A DNA stretch of 64,000 nt from Vibrio taketomensis (GTDB lineage Bacteria > Pseudomonadota > Gammaproteobacteria > Enterobacterales > Vibrionaceae), in assembly GCF_009938165.1 (NCBI RefSeq), contig NZ_AP019650.1:620001-684000 (forward strand). The letters are read 5' to 3'. The translations under genes were made by a program, and so were the position numbers. This document shows, in pieces, positions 27,384-36,525 of the stretch (within the stretch, counting starts at the first letter, position 1; each line of letters opens with the position of its first letter). The notes under the pieces are model-generated. The model did not search any database and was not told the DNA's origin. It saw nothing but the letters and a program-made list of their open reading frames with translations.

Positions 27384-30071
27384 ATGAGCAATCTTAACCA
27401 CTTGCTAAAGCCGCGATCTATTGCGGTGGTCGGAGCCTCCACTCAGCCTATGAGAGCAGGCAATATTGTAATGAAAAATTTGCTTTTAGGTGGCTTTGAA
27501 GGCGCAATAATGCCAGTCACCCCAAAATATAAATCCGTATCTGGCGTTCTCTCCTATCCTGATATTGCATCTCTACCCATCGTTCCTGACGTTGCGATTT
27601 TATGTACCCATGCGAGCCGAAATATCGAGTTATTTAATCAACTTGCCGCAAAAGAGATTAAATCTGTCATTGTACTGTCAGCGGATATGCACGAGTTAAG
27701 CAGCACAGGCGAAGCGATTCAAGATCTCTGCGTGGGTATTGCGCGAGCTGCTGGGATGCGAGTCTTAGGCCCAAACAGTCTTGGTTTGATGTTACCTTGG
27801 TTGAAATTCAATGCTTCCTTTTCTCCTGTCAGTCCGAAAAAAGGGAAAATTGCCTTTATCTCACAATCGGCAGCCATGTGTACCACCATTCTCGATTGGG
27901 CGAACGACAAAAATATTGGCTTTTCTGCGTTCGTCTCTCTTGGCAATGCCGTTGATATTGATTTTGCCGATCTTCTTGATCATCTCAGTACCGATATTCA
28001 CACTGAGGCCATTTTGCTTTATGTAGATTCCATTAAAGATGCGCGACGTTTTATGTCGGCTGCGCGTGGTGCCTCACGCAACCGTCGAATTTTAGTTTTA
28101 AAAGGCGGTCGTACAGCCGAAGGCCGAAAAGCGGCCAAAGCTCACACCGGCGGCGGCGATACCCTCGACATTATTTATGACTCCGCGATACGACGAACCG
28201 GTATGCTTCGAGTGTTGAACTCCCACGAATTGTTCGCTGCCGTTGAAACGCTCACCCATTCGGTTCCTTTACGCGGTGAAAGACTAGCCATTATAACTAA
28301 CGGCGGTGGCCCTGCGATCATGGCCGTAGATACGCTTCTCGGCCGGGGCGGTAAATTGGCTAAACTGGATGAATATACAGTTACTAAGTTAGATAAGCTA
28401 TTACCTACCAGTTGGAGCCGTGGTAATCCTATTGATATGGTTGGAGACTCTGGTTCTCAGCGCTATGTTGATACTCTCAATAGTTTAATGGATAGCGACT
28501 GTGCAGATGCGATTTTGATCATGCACAGTCCATCAGCCATTGCTCATTCTGAAGCAACAGCGCAAGCGATTGTCGATGCTGTTAAGGCGCACCCACGCTC
28601 GCGCCGCTTTAATATTTTGACGAATTGGTCTGGAGAACTCACGGCGCGGCCAGCACGTGACATCTTTACGAATGCAGGTATTCCTACTTATCGAACCGCT
28701 GAAAGTGCTGTCGTTGCATTCATGCACTTAGTGGAATACAGACGTAACCAAAAACAATTGATGGAAACACCGACGACAGCAGAGCCTGTACATGTTGATG
28801 ATATCGCCCATGCAAAAGACTGGATATATAAACAGTTAAAAAACAACGAGACAGTCACTTTAGATACTCATCAAATCGGACCGTTTTTCAAATACTTTAA
28901 TTTTGAGGTATTGCCGACTTGGCTGGCGACTGATGCCAGTGAAGCTGTTCATGTTGCCGCTCAAATTGGTTATCCAGTCGCGGTTAAACTTCGCTCACCA
29001 GACATTGCACATAAGTCTGATGTTCAGGGTGTGATGCTCAATTTACGTAACAGCACTGAAGTGGCTAACGCTGCCCAAGCAATCCTTGACCGTACTGAAC
29101 TCTCCTATCCTTCAGCCAATATTCATGGCCTCCTCGTACAAGGCATGGCACGCACAGCTGGCGGCGAAGAGCTAAGAATTAAGGTTAAATACGACTCTAC
29201 ATTTGGGCCGGTCATACTCTTGGGACAAGGTGGATCAGAGTGGGATGAAAATATCGATGCGGCGTCGGCGTTACCGCCTTTGAATATGACTCTCGCTCGT
29301 TATTTAATTGTACGCGCGATAAAAGGGAATAAAATTCGACTGCAAAAACTGCCCGAACCGATCGACATTGATGGCTTGTCTGAAGTGCTCGTTAAGATAT
29401 CGCAAATTGTGGTTGATTGCCCGCAAGTACATGAGCTGGATATACATCCAGTACTGGCCAATGGTAAGCAATTTACCATCCTTGATGCTGATCTCACCTT
29501 GCGACAATATCAAGGAGATGCGCAAAGACGCCTAGCGATACGCCCTTACCCTGTTGAATACGAAGAGCCAACCACATTGAAAGATGGTGCTGCGGTGATG
29601 TTACGTCCTATTTTGCCTGAGGATGAGCCATTACATGCCGCTTTTATTCAAGGAGTCTCAAAAGACGATCTCTATAAGCGATTCTTCTCTGAAGTGGGTG
29701 AATTCAATCATGAAGCGCTTGCCAAATTGACGCAAATTGATTACGACCGAGAAATGGCGTTTGTTGCGGTTTCAAGTGTTGGTAACAGACAGGAAATCAT
29801 TGGGGTTAGTCGCGCATTGATCAATCATGACAATAGCGATGCAGAATTCGCAATTTTGATCCGCTCGGATCTTAAAGGCAAGGGTCTAGGCAAAATTTTG
29901 ATGAGCAAGATCATCGATTATTGTCGAAATAAAGGTACCCGCCAAATGTCGGGTATGACCATGCCAACAAACCGTGGCATGTTGCTGTTGGCAACAAGCT
30001 TAGGATTTAAGATCGATATTCAGTTTGAAGATGGAACCGCTGATATGGTTTTACCTTTACAAGAATCGTAA
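27384..30071 (+). CDS. patZ: Protein lysine acetyltransferase of the PatZ/YfiQ type
   Basis: 895 residues. The domains in order are CoA-binding Rossmann (1-130; PRSIAVVGASTQPMRAGN), ligase-CoA-like (150-290; ISQSAAMCTTILDWAN), a second half of the NDP-forming acyl-CoA synthetase core, ATP-grasp (490-700; GYPVAVKLRSPDIAHKSDV) and C-terminal GNAT (730-890; SDLKGKGLGKILMSKII, the acetyl-CoA loop). In E. coli and Salmonella the enzyme acetylates acetyl-CoA synthetase and other proteins; the synthetase-like part lacks activity there. Length is close to that of E. coli PatZ. It is monocistronic, with a CRP-like site upstream. Confidence 0.92.
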   Translation: MSNLNHLLKPRSIAVVGASTQPMRAGNIVMKNLLLGGFEGAIMPVTPKYKSVSGVLSYPDIASLPIVPDVAILCTHASRNIELFNQLAAKEIKSVIVLSADMHELSSTGEAIQDLCVGIARAAGMRVLGPNSLGLMLPWLKFNASFSPVSPKKGKIAFISQSAAMCTTILDWANDKNIGFSAFVSLGNAVDIDFADLLDHLSTDIHTEAILLYVDSIKDARRFMSAARGASRNRRILVLKGGRTAEGRKAAKAHTGGGDTLDIIYDSAIRRTGMLRVLNSHELFAAVETLTHSVPLRGERLAIITNGGGPAIMAVDTLLGRGGKLAKLDEYTVTKLDKLLPTSWSRGNPIDMVGDSGSQRYVDTLNSLMDSDCADAILIMHSPSAIAHSEATAQAIVDAVKAHPRSRRFNILTNWSGELTARPARDIFTNAGIPTYRTAESAVVAFMHLVEYRRNQKQLMETPTTAEPVHVDDIAHAKDWIYKQLKNNETVTLDTHQIGPFFKYFNFEVLPTWLATDASEAVHVAAQIGYPVAVKLRSPDIAHKSDVQGVMLNLRNSTEVANAAQAILDRTELSYPSANIHGLLVQGMARTAGGEELRIKVKYDSTFGPVILLGQGGSEWDENIDAASALPPLNMTLARYLIVRAIKGNKIRLQKLPEPIDIDGLSEVLVKISQIVVDCPQVHELDIHPVLANGKQFTILDADLTLRQYQGDAQRRLAIRPYPVEYEEPTTLKDGAAVMLRPILPEDEPLHAAFIQGVSKDDLYKRFFSEVGEFNHEALAKLTQIDYDREMAFVAVSSVGNRQEIIGVSRALINHDNSDAEFAILIRSDLKGKGLGKILMSKIIDYCRNKGTRQMSGMTMPTNRGMLLLATSLGFKIDIQFEDGTADMVLPLQES

Positions 30072-30079
30072 ATAGTGAA

Positions 30080-30102
30080 GCCTCAAACGCAGAGTTTGAG
30101 GC
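30080..30102. terminator. Hairpin between convergent patZ and the LysR gene
   Basis: Perfect 9-bp stem GCCTCAAAC/GTTTGAGGC with loop GCAGA, 8 bases past the patZ stop and 12 bases past the LysR gene stop. The T tracts are weak (CTCGACTTTATTCT), so it is probably a bidirectional terminator of modest strength. Confidence 0.65.
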
Positions 30103-30114
30103 CTCGACTTTATT

Positions 30115-30996
30115 CTATACCCAGTGTTTTTTTAAGTATTGGATACACCAAGATTTTGCTTCACCTATGGCATTGCGCTTCCACGCAAGAATCACGTCGA
30201 TCTCACTCGTTTCAGTTCCATCAATTTGCTTTAATATTCCTTGTTCAATAAGCGGAGCAGCAACGGATAGCGGTAAGGTCCCTATTCCTAATCCACCGAT
30301 TAACGCGTCGAGTTTTGACGCGAAATTGCTGACGGTTAAACGAGGCTGTTTTTGTAACACATTAACTGACATTGCAGGTTGTTCTCTCGCGGTATCCGCT
30401 ATCGCGATAACACGATATTTTTCTCGAGCTTTCTGATCAAACTCTCCAGCACGGTTATGCACGTAATGAGAGCTAGACGCGACCCATACCATCGCTGTTT
30501 TGCCGATAGTTTCTGCTTTTACATCGACGGGCAAGCTTTCTATTTTGGGGCACACTAAGAGATCGGCTCTCCCCATGTCCAAAGCTTCCCAACTGCCAGC
30601 AAGGATTTCTTCTTGTAAACGTATCCGCGTGCTGCTGACGTTACTCAGAGCCTCAACCATAGGAAAGAAGTGTTTAATCGGAATAATGCCATCAAATGCG
30701 AGCGTGATATCAAGCTCCCACCCATTCGCCAGTACGCTCGCATCGTTGACGAGTTTGTCGGTTGCAATGAGTAACTGTCGGCCCCGTTCTAAAATTAGCT
30801 TTCCAGCCTCAGTAAAAACGGCTTTGTGCCCAGAACGATCAAAGATCGTTAGGTCTAAGTCTTGTTCCAGTTTTTGTATTTGGTAGCTCAGAGATGAAGG
30901 CGCTCGATCAAGCTCATTGGCGGCGGCGGCGAAACTACCTCGTCGATCGATAGCATCCAAAATATGCAACGCCTCAAGCGTAATAGGACTCTGCAT
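30115..30996 (-). CDS. LysR-family transcriptional regulator, YhaJ-like
   Basis: 293 residues. The N-terminal winged helix reads ALHILDAIDRRGSFAAAANE, then SSLSYQIQKLEQDLDLTIFD; the effector-binding domain follows. Several stretches (ILAGSWEALDMGRADLLV; KQPRLTVSNF; GEAKSWCIQ) closely resemble E. coli YhaJ, a regulator tied to aromatic-compound sensing and virulence genes. Orthology is likely, but the targets are unknown here. AAGGAG precedes the ATG. It is convergent with patZ. Confidence 0.88.
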   Translation of the reverse strand: MQSPITLEALHILDAIDRRGSFAAAANELDRAPSSLSYQIQKLEQDLDLTIFDRSGHKAVFTEAGKLILERGRQLLIATDKLVNDASVLANGWELDITLAFDGIIPIKHFFPMVEALSNVSSTRIRLQEEILAGSWEALDMGRADLLVCPKIESLPVDVKAETIGKTAMVWVASSSHYVHNRAGEFDQKAREKYRVIAIADTAREQPAMSVNVLQKQPRLTVSNFASKLDALIGGLGIGTLPLSVAAPLIEQGILKQIDGTETSEIDVILAWKRNAIGEAKSWCIQYLKKHWV

Positions 30997-31130
30997 CTGT
31001 TCTCCTTACACGGAATGCGAGGTTGGTATTCAACCTGATTCGATATCGATGTGTTTGATGAGCTCCAGACTAACTGAAATATGGCGTATACCCAAATATC
31101 TTGAAGTTTAAGTGAAGCGATAAAACAAAA

Positions 31131-31151
31131 AAGCCAGCACTAGGCTGACTT
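31131..31151 (-). terminator. Terminator downstream of the 25-residue membrane protein gene
   Basis: Stem AAGCCAGC/GCTGACTT with one mismatch, followed on the minus strand by six T (TTTTTTG). It lies 53 bases past the small gene's stop, supporting a discrete transcript. Confidence 0.75.
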
Positions 31152-31204
31152 TATAGGGTTCATTCAAAAAAGGGATAGTTAAATGAAATTGAATGAAGGC
31201 ACTA

Positions 31205-31282
31205 TTATTTAGATGAACTCATCTCTTTTTTTACCATAACTGCTGCAGCTACGATGAATGCGATGATTAGACCTAATTCCAT
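31205..31282 (-). CDS. 25-residue single-span membrane protein, function unknown
   Basis: The peptide is MELGLIIAFIVAAAVMV followed by KKEMSSSK: one hydrophobic helix of about 15 residues with a basic cytoplasmic-type tail. A good ribosome-binding site (GAGGG) lies 7 bases upstream of the ATG, and a terminator follows. That arrangement, in an otherwise empty interval (30997-31453), argues for a real gene. The small size and charge pattern resemble subunits or modulators of membrane complexes. I do not recognise it. Confidence 0.6.
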   Translation of the reverse strand: MELGLIIAFIVAAAVMVKKEMSSSK

Positions 31283-31453
31283 GACTTGACCCTCTTGATA
31301 TTTTGCGCTTTAAATTATGTTGACTGAGCACAGTTTATCAGCAATTTCATAACAAGATACTATTGTTCGTATTTAATCCACTTTTTGTGATTTGAGGCAA
31401 GTTTATGTCAAGTTTGATGTATCAACTTACACATATAACCCAGCCAATTTTTC

Positions 31454-31705
31454 TCATTTTACCGTCACTTTTCCGCCGATGATTTTAAGTGCGGGTACCC
31501 CACGAATCAGCGACTCTCGCGCAAACTCCCTGCCACAACTGGGGCAAATGCAAGATACCAAGGTAAAGTCTTCGACTATCCGTTCCTTAAAACACTTAAC
31601 AAGTGAGCCTTTACCACCCTTTCTGTACTTAAACAGCTGAAATTTACAACTTGAGCAGTAAATCTCTACCGTTTTGGCGGGTTGTTTGTTGTTTGGCTTT
31701 GCCAT
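31454..31705 (-). CDS. Small zinc-ribbon-like protein, function unknown
   Basis: 83 residues. Two cysteine pairs, EIYCSSCKFQLFKY and CICPSCGREFAR, are 34 residues apart, with an extra Cys in SLVKCFKE. This is a typical zinc ribbon, with many Lys residues around it suggesting nucleic-acid contact. The sequence is low in similarity to named families I can recall. It lies downstream of sgrR on the same strand, 55 bases away, and might be co-transcribed. Confidence 0.65.
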   Translation of the reverse strand: MAKPNNKQPAKTVEIYCSSCKFQLFKYRKGGKGSLVKCFKERIVEDFTLVSCICPSCGREFARESLIRGVPALKIIGGKVTVK

Positions 31706-31760
31706 TGTTTGTTTTCTGATTGTTAATTAATTACCACAGGAGACAGTAGAAAAATGTCGC

Positions 31761-33455
31761 CTATTCAATGCTATGCGGCTTAACCCATACCTGACTGAAG
31801 TCAAACCAGCCTAGGGCGTTGCATTTGGCGTTTTGCAGTGAGCCACATTGATCTTTGCTAACGCCTAACCAGCAATGAAACATTGGGATCAACTGATTCG
31901 TTTGCACGAGTGATTTACCAATTTCGTGGGCCGGGAACTCGGTCTGCTTTGATCGCTGCCAACGTATAATCTCTGATGTCCAACGTGCAAAATCCTCTTG
32001 ACGACTCATCATCGCAATATCACTGTAGTCAAGCAGCCAACCAATGATCGCGTCATCACGATGATTCGCAATGCCCATTGGCTTGAGCCAAATATCGATG
32101 TGCATTGAATCCGGCAGTTCATCGTCATAACTGTATTGTGCAACTTCAAGACCATCTTGCTCTAAGAGCGAACACAAAACCTTAACTAACGTTGGGAACA
32201 TTGGATGTTTCGCGTAGTAAACGATGTTGATTGGACGTTCCGCTTTGGGCGGCGTAATCAGAGCTTGGCGGGTATGATGGTACCAACCTGGCTTTAAGCC
32301 GTGCGCAGGTAGCGCGCCGAGTTCAATAATTTTGTCTTGTGGGAGCTGATTAAATACATTCAATGAAGATAAACGCTGGCTAAAGTAGCTTGCCCATTGT
32401 TCTGATGCAGCGAGACCATTATTGCGGTTTAATAATAAATATGTACATCCTGGGTCGAGTTCTACTTCATCATTCACAACGTCAGTTTGTGGAGCAATTG
32501 GTTTAGATAAGCTTGGAAAGACCATCGATGAGTGCACATCATCAATCACCCAAACTTCAACGCTATCAATGAGTGGTCGAAAACCAAAGTAACTATCAAA
32601 AGCTTGTAACGTTAGTTTCTTTTCATCATTCTGTACGACTTTGTAAGGTCCTGTGCCCACAGGAAAGCGATCGTATTCATCACTACGATTTATTTGAGGT
32701 AACAGTACTTTCGCGCAGGATTCAGTCAATAACACCGGTAAGTGATGATCGTCACGCGAAAGATGGATATCAATGATGTGCTTTTGCACGGCGCTTATTG
32801 ATTCAATGTGAGAAAATAAGTTGCGGGAACGCAGCGCGTTCAAGCTTTCAATAATAGCTTCTGCTGTCAGCAAGTCACCGTTATGAAATCTCACCGCAGG
32901 TCGAATATAAAAGCGCCATTGCTTTGGTGACAGCATTTCCCATGTATGGGCTAAGTCTGGCTGCAGGTGTTCGTTTTCATCTAACTTTGTTAAGCCACTA
33001 AAGACCTGACGAACGATATGTCTTTCCGAACGACGGATATTTTTTAGCGGGTTAAGAATTGATAGTGGACGGTAATAAGGCAAACGAACAACTTGTTGGC
33101 CTTCCTGCTCTTGTACCCCGAGATAGTTCTCAACCACTTGCGCCAGTTTCGCGGTATCTTGGTCCAAGACTTTAAGAGCTTGTTCTACTTTACCTTCCTC
33201 AAGGTATCGGCGAGCGAGAGTTTCACTGACATCGGCGCGGCTACGTTTAAAGATCAGTTGTGAAAGTTTGCCGCGGCCCGGAGATGGATGCCATTCAATC
33301 CAGCCCTCTTCTTCCATTTTATTAAGAACAATGCGCGCATTACGGCGAGTGCAGAAGAGAATGTCGGTAATGTCTTCTAATTGAACACCACAATCAACGC
33401 CATTGTAGTGTTCAAACAACGTTTCAAATTGGACTCTTAAACGGGGGCTACTCAT
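31761..33455 (-). CDS. sgrR: SgrR-family transcriptional regulator
   Basis: 564 residues. The N-terminal SgrR-type winged helix (LEDITDILFCTRRNARIVLN; WIEWHPSPGRGKLSQL) is fused to a periplasmic-binding-protein-like SBP_5 domain (about 160-540; YYRPLSILNPLKNIRRSERH, PVGTGPYKVVQND, AFDSYFGFRPLIDSVEVWV). E. coli SgrR senses glucose-phosphate stress and activates sgrS and setA. No sgrS-like RNA or sugar exporter is evident beside this copy, so targets may differ. There is no signal peptide, so the binding-protein domain is cytoplasmic. The ribosome-binding site is weak. Confidence 0.92.
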   Translation of the reverse strand: MSSPRLRVQFETLFEHYNGVDCGVQLEDITDILFCTRRNARIVLNKMEEEGWIEWHPSPGRGKLSQLIFKRSRADVSETLARRYLEEGKVEQALKVLDQDTAKLAQVVENYLGVQEQEGQQVVRLPYYRPLSILNPLKNIRRSERHIVRQVFSGLTKLDENEHLQPDLAHTWEMLSPKQWRFYIRPAVRFHNGDLLTAEAIIESLNALRSRNLFSHIESISAVQKHIIDIHLSRDDHHLPVLLTESCAKVLLPQINRSDEYDRFPVGTGPYKVVQNDEKKLTLQAFDSYFGFRPLIDSVEVWVIDDVHSSMVFPSLSKPIAPQTDVVNDEVELDPGCTYLLLNRNNGLAASEQWASYFSQRLSSLNVFNQLPQDKIIELGALPAHGLKPGWYHHTRQALITPPKAERPINIVYYAKHPMFPTLVKVLCSLLEQDGLEVAQYSYDDELPDSMHIDIWLKPMGIANHRDDAIIGWLLDYSDIAMMSRQEDFARWTSEIIRWQRSKQTEFPAHEIGKSLVQTNQLIPMFHCWLGVSKDQCGSLQNAKCNALGWFDFSQVWVKPHSIE

Positions 33456-33522
33456 AAAGAGGAAACTCGCAAATTTCGATAACGCAGTTATTTTCCTCGT
33501 TTATTCGAGTCCCCGCAAGCGT

Positions 33523-33756
33523 TTACTGAATCGAAATGCCTATTTGTGACGCTAATTCCGATAGCTGATTCTCATCATCAAGTTTGAGCGACCATTTCGC
33601 CTCACTGCAATTGACGGCAATAACATTGGCACCTCGGCCAATTAATTGAACTGCATCCGTTTGCGCTTGAAGCGTTACCATTTGCGCCCCATTCAATTTA
33701 ACGACAAGTTCATGTACAGTGGCGATGATTTTGCCACCAGAAAATTCGATCATCAT
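33523..33756 (-). CDS. DUF3389-type small protein, function unknown
   Basis: 77 residues, beta-rich, no signal peptide. The sequence IEFSGGKIIATVHELVVKLN followed by AVQLIGRGANVIAVN and KWSLKLDDENQL agrees with my recollection of the Vibrio DUF3389 family. The ATG overlaps the thioesterase stop (ATGA), so it is translated with that gene. It lies 67 bases upstream of sgrR on the same strand. Confidence 0.65.
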   Translation of the reverse strand: MMIEFSGGKIIATVHELVVKLNGAQMVTLQAQTDAVQLIGRGANVIAVNCSEAKWSLKLDDENQLSELASQIGISIQ

Positions 33757-34241
33757 TGGCTTTCACCTAGTTTTGATTCAAGCTCAGCCAAACGCGCCTC
33801 AAGAGGTTTGTTTTTTGAAATACGATGACTTTTTACTGCGATCGTTAAGCGACTGGTACAAACGAGTCGACCGCGCTCATCACTAATATTGATTTGCCAC
33901 ACTTGTGTGGAAACGCCAAGGTGAATAGGTGTTGCTTTGCCAATAACTTGCCCGTTGCGCATTGCTCTTACGTGATTAGCATTAATGTCTAAACCCACAC
34001 AATAACTCTCTTCATCAACACAAAAGTTCGCAGCAACTGAACCTAGTGTTTCTGCTAGTACCACAGATGCCCCCCCGTGTAGCATGCCAAGCGGTTGATG
34101 AGTGATCGAGCATACCGGCATCGTCGCACAAATATAGTCGTCACCCACTTCGCTATACTTTATTTGTAGGTGTTCAACTAAGGTGTTTTGAGAAGTTAAG
34201 TTGAGACGCTCTAAGTCAATCTCTCTTTTCCAAATGCTCAT
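33753..34241 (-). CDS. Hotdog-fold thioesterase (YdiI/EntH type)
   Basis: 162 residues. The hotdog core has QPLGMLHGGASVVLAETLGS, with the catalytic-loop HGG and the helix Glu used by YdiI/EntH acyl-CoA and aryl thioesterases, then CVGLDINANHVRAMRNGQV. The C-terminus extends about 20 residues beyond the usual end (KPLEARLAELESKLGE), a short charged helix. The substrate cannot be assigned. It is the first gene of a coupled pair with the DUF3389-type protein. Confidence 0.88.
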   Translation of the reverse strand: MSIWKREIDLERLNLTSQNTLVEHLQIKYSEVGDDYICATMPVCSITHQPLGMLHGGASVVLAETLGSVAANFCVDEESYCVGLDINANHVRAMRNGQVIGKATPIHLGVSTQVWQINISDERGRLVCTSRLTIAVKSHRISKNKPLEARLAELESKLGESQ

Positions 34242-34340
34242 AAGGGTTTCCGCTACGTTAGGTTACTGATATTCTAACCTAATCTGTTATCGTGTCACAT
34301 GAGATAGTTGTACTATCCAACCATTAAACAAGGAGTGTTT

Positions 34341-35126
34341 ATGTCGTGGTTAAAATATAGTGCCATCGCGTTAGTTGTGGGGTTAACTGCTTGCAGTTCA
34401 TCACCAACAGGACGTAATCAACTGATCCTATTCTCAGATGCGGATATGAGTAACCTTGGTTCTCAATCTTTTGAACAGATGAAACAAGAGCTTAAGATCA
34501 GCAAAGATGTCAAAGTGAACAAGTATGTTCAGTGTGTCGCCTCTGCTGTAACGAAACATGTTCCTAAACAATCTTCTTTTGACAATTGGGAAGTGGTTGT
34601 ATTTGACAGCGAACAAGTTAACGCCTTTGCTTTACCCGGGGGTAAAATTGGTGTTTATACTGGGCTTCTGAACGTTGCCAAAAACCAAGACCAATTAGCA
34701 ACCGTCATCGGTCATGAAATTGCCCATGTGTTGGCAGATCACAGCAATGAACGTTTGTCACAATCTCAACTTGCCAATACCGGTTTGCAAATCACAAGCA
34801 TTGCTTTGGGTGCGTCTGAATATGCTCAATATCGTGATGCGACAATGTCCGCCCTCGGTCTTGGTGTACAAGTCGGTGTGTTATTGCCATATGGGCGCAC
34901 ACAGGAATCAGAAGCGGATATTGTTGGATTGGAATTAATGGCAAAAGCAGGCTTTGATCCGCGCCAAAGTATTGCGCTATGGCAGAACATGGCAAAAGCG
35001 TCGAAAGGTCAACAGCCACCTGAGCTGCTTTCTACTCACCCTTCTCACGGCACACGAATACAAGATCTCTCTGAGACGATGCAAAAATTGCGAAACTATA
35101 ACGTTAGCCGCCCAAATTGTAACTAA
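34341..35126 (+). CDS. M48-family metalloprotease lipoprotein (LoiP/YcaL-like)
   Basis: 261 residues. The lipobox is GLTAC (Cys18), so it is anchored to the envelope. The zinc site HEIAHVLADH is at residues 125-134 and the third ligand is in ESEADIVGLELM. The N-terminal PTGRNQLILFS is shared with LoiP and YcaL, envelope quality-control proteases. The start is ATG 34341 with AGGAG 7 bases upstream; an in-frame start at 34308 would spoil the signal peptide. It is monocistronic with its own terminator. Confidence 0.92.
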   Translation: MSWLKYSAIALVVGLTACSSSPTGRNQLILFSDADMSNLGSQSFEQMKQELKISKDVKVNKYVQCVASAVTKHVPKQSSFDNWEVVVFDSEQVNAFALPGGKIGVYTGLLNVAKNQDQLATVIGHEIAHVLADHSNERLSQSQLANTGLQITSIALGASEYAQYRDATMSALGLGVQVGVLLPYGRTQESEADIVGLELMAKAGFDPRQSIALWQNMAKASKGQQPPELLSTHPSHGTRIQDLSETMQKLRNYNVSRPNCN

Positions 35127-35150
35127 CGCAGCATCAATGTGCGAAAATAG

Positions 35151-35172
35151 AAAGGGAGCAACGCTCCCTTTT
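35151..35172. terminator. Terminator between the convergent M48 and M50 protease genes
   Basis: Perfect 9-bp stem AAAGGGAGC/GCTCCCTTT with loop AAC, then TTC. It is 24 bases past the M48 stop and just after the M50 stop on the other strand. Confidence 0.8.
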
Positions 35173-35179
35173 CTTCATG

Positions 35180-36262
35180 CTATGTGCCAAGAATTTGCAA
35201 CGGTAGTTGTAATAACGTGTCACCGGATTGTGCGAAGTACCAGATGATCCCCACCAGACCTGCTACTAATAATACGTACCAAACTGCAGCAACAATTTGG
35301 CCGTAACGGTCAAGTGGCAACAAATGGCTAGCATGGCGATAACGCCATTCCATGAGGATTTCCAAAGTACCCATAATGAGCAAAAATCCCAGCAAACTCA
35401 AGCCAAGTGTGTAGCTTAAATAGATTCCTCCAATCGCGGCTGCAGTACATACGATTAATCCCATTAGACTATTCATTGAAAAACTAATGCTTTTCAAAAC
35501 GTGACCACCATCTAGCGGCAAGATCGGTAATAAGTTAAATAGGTTTAAGAAGGCGTTAAACGCAGCGAGGCCTGCAAAGAATATTTCACCGGTAATCCAG
35601 TAAACCAGCACTAATAGCAGTGATAGCAAAAAGCCAAACATTGGTCCCATGATCGAGATGACCACATCTTGCCAACGAGTATTAATCTTTTCGTCAGACA
35701 ACGCTAAGCCACCTAAAAAAGGCACTAAGTAGATACCTTTAGTTTTCATACCAAAGTATTTCATCGCCCTAACATGACCGTATTCATGAATCACAAGACA
35801 TGCAATCAGTGCTAAAGCAAACTGGAACGAAAACAACCACGAATACGCAGCGATACTCGCTGAAGCAAGAACAACCTTGATCATTTTGGCGCTCTTGAGC
35901 ATTTTCATACCAAGAGAAACCAATCCAATTAAACTGAATCGACGCTCAGGCTTTGGCGCAACAAATGGCGTTTGCTGTTCAATATCTTTGCTATTACGTG
36001 AACCTTGATCAATAACTTCGCCGTTTAGCTTCACTTGATAGTTAAAGATAAAGGGTTGCCACGCGAGATCGACACTCAGCTCACAATGCAATACCTCTTC
36101 ACCTTTGTGTAATTGAAAATGATGCGATGATGATTCTGAACGTTCCGAGTCCGCAACCAATTGCGATACCACTTGGTTATCCCAATACAGTTCCTGCCAA
36201 CCCGCCATACTACCCTCGAGTCTTAAAGGACGTCCGAGAAAATCAATTGAAAGTAGCTCCAC
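35180..36262 (-). CDS. M50-family (site-2-protease-like) membrane metallopeptidase
   Basis: 360 residues. A soluble N-terminal domain of about 120 residues is followed by six or more membrane helices. The zinc motif is in LIACLVIHEYGHVRAMKYFG and the second site motif in LLPILPLDGGHVLKSI. These are the HExxH and xxPxDG signatures of intramembrane M50 proteases. The N-terminal part is not a PDZ domain, so it is not an RseP orthologue. The start is GTG at 36262 after AGGT. The substrate is unknown. Confidence 0.88.
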   Translation of the reverse strand: MELLSIDFLGRPLRLEGSMAGWQELYWDNQVVSQLVADSERSESSSHHFQLHKGEEVLHCELSVDLAWQPFIFNYQVKLNGEVIDQGSRNSKDIEQQTPFVAPKPERRFSLIGLVSLGMKMLKSAKMIKVVLASASIAAYSWLFSFQFALALIACLVIHEYGHVRAMKYFGMKTKGIYLVPFLGGLALSDEKINTRWQDVVISIMGPMFGFLLSLLLVLVYWITGEIFFAGLAAFNAFLNLFNLLPILPLDGGHVLKSISFSMNSLMGLIVCTAAAIGGIYLSYTLGLSLLGFLLIMGTLEILMEWRYRHASHLLPLDRYGQIVAAVWYVLLVAGLVGIIWYFAQSGDTLLQLPLQILGT

Positions 36263-36525
36263 TTTTTACCTATCAATTTGCTATATAAATCTTGCTGATT
36301 ATGCCCCTTCGCACTAAACAGGTAAAGAAATTGAACATTGATGTTACAGTGTAACTACGCATAAGTAACTGATGCGCGTGAAATAAGCGATTTTCGCTAC
36401 CATTGAGCTTTATTTATAAGGTTTTAGCTAGTTAATCCTTTGCTTTACCGAATACCCCTTTTAATTAGTCGGATAAAGTGGATAATAGTGCCCCTTATTA
36501 ACCCTGACTATTATGTGAGTCCATT

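Noticed and set aside
30500..30886. 128-codon open frame on the plus strand
   Set aside because: Antisense to the YhaJ-like LysR gene, which has complete family motifs; no ribosome-binding site and Ser/Arg-rich shadow composition.
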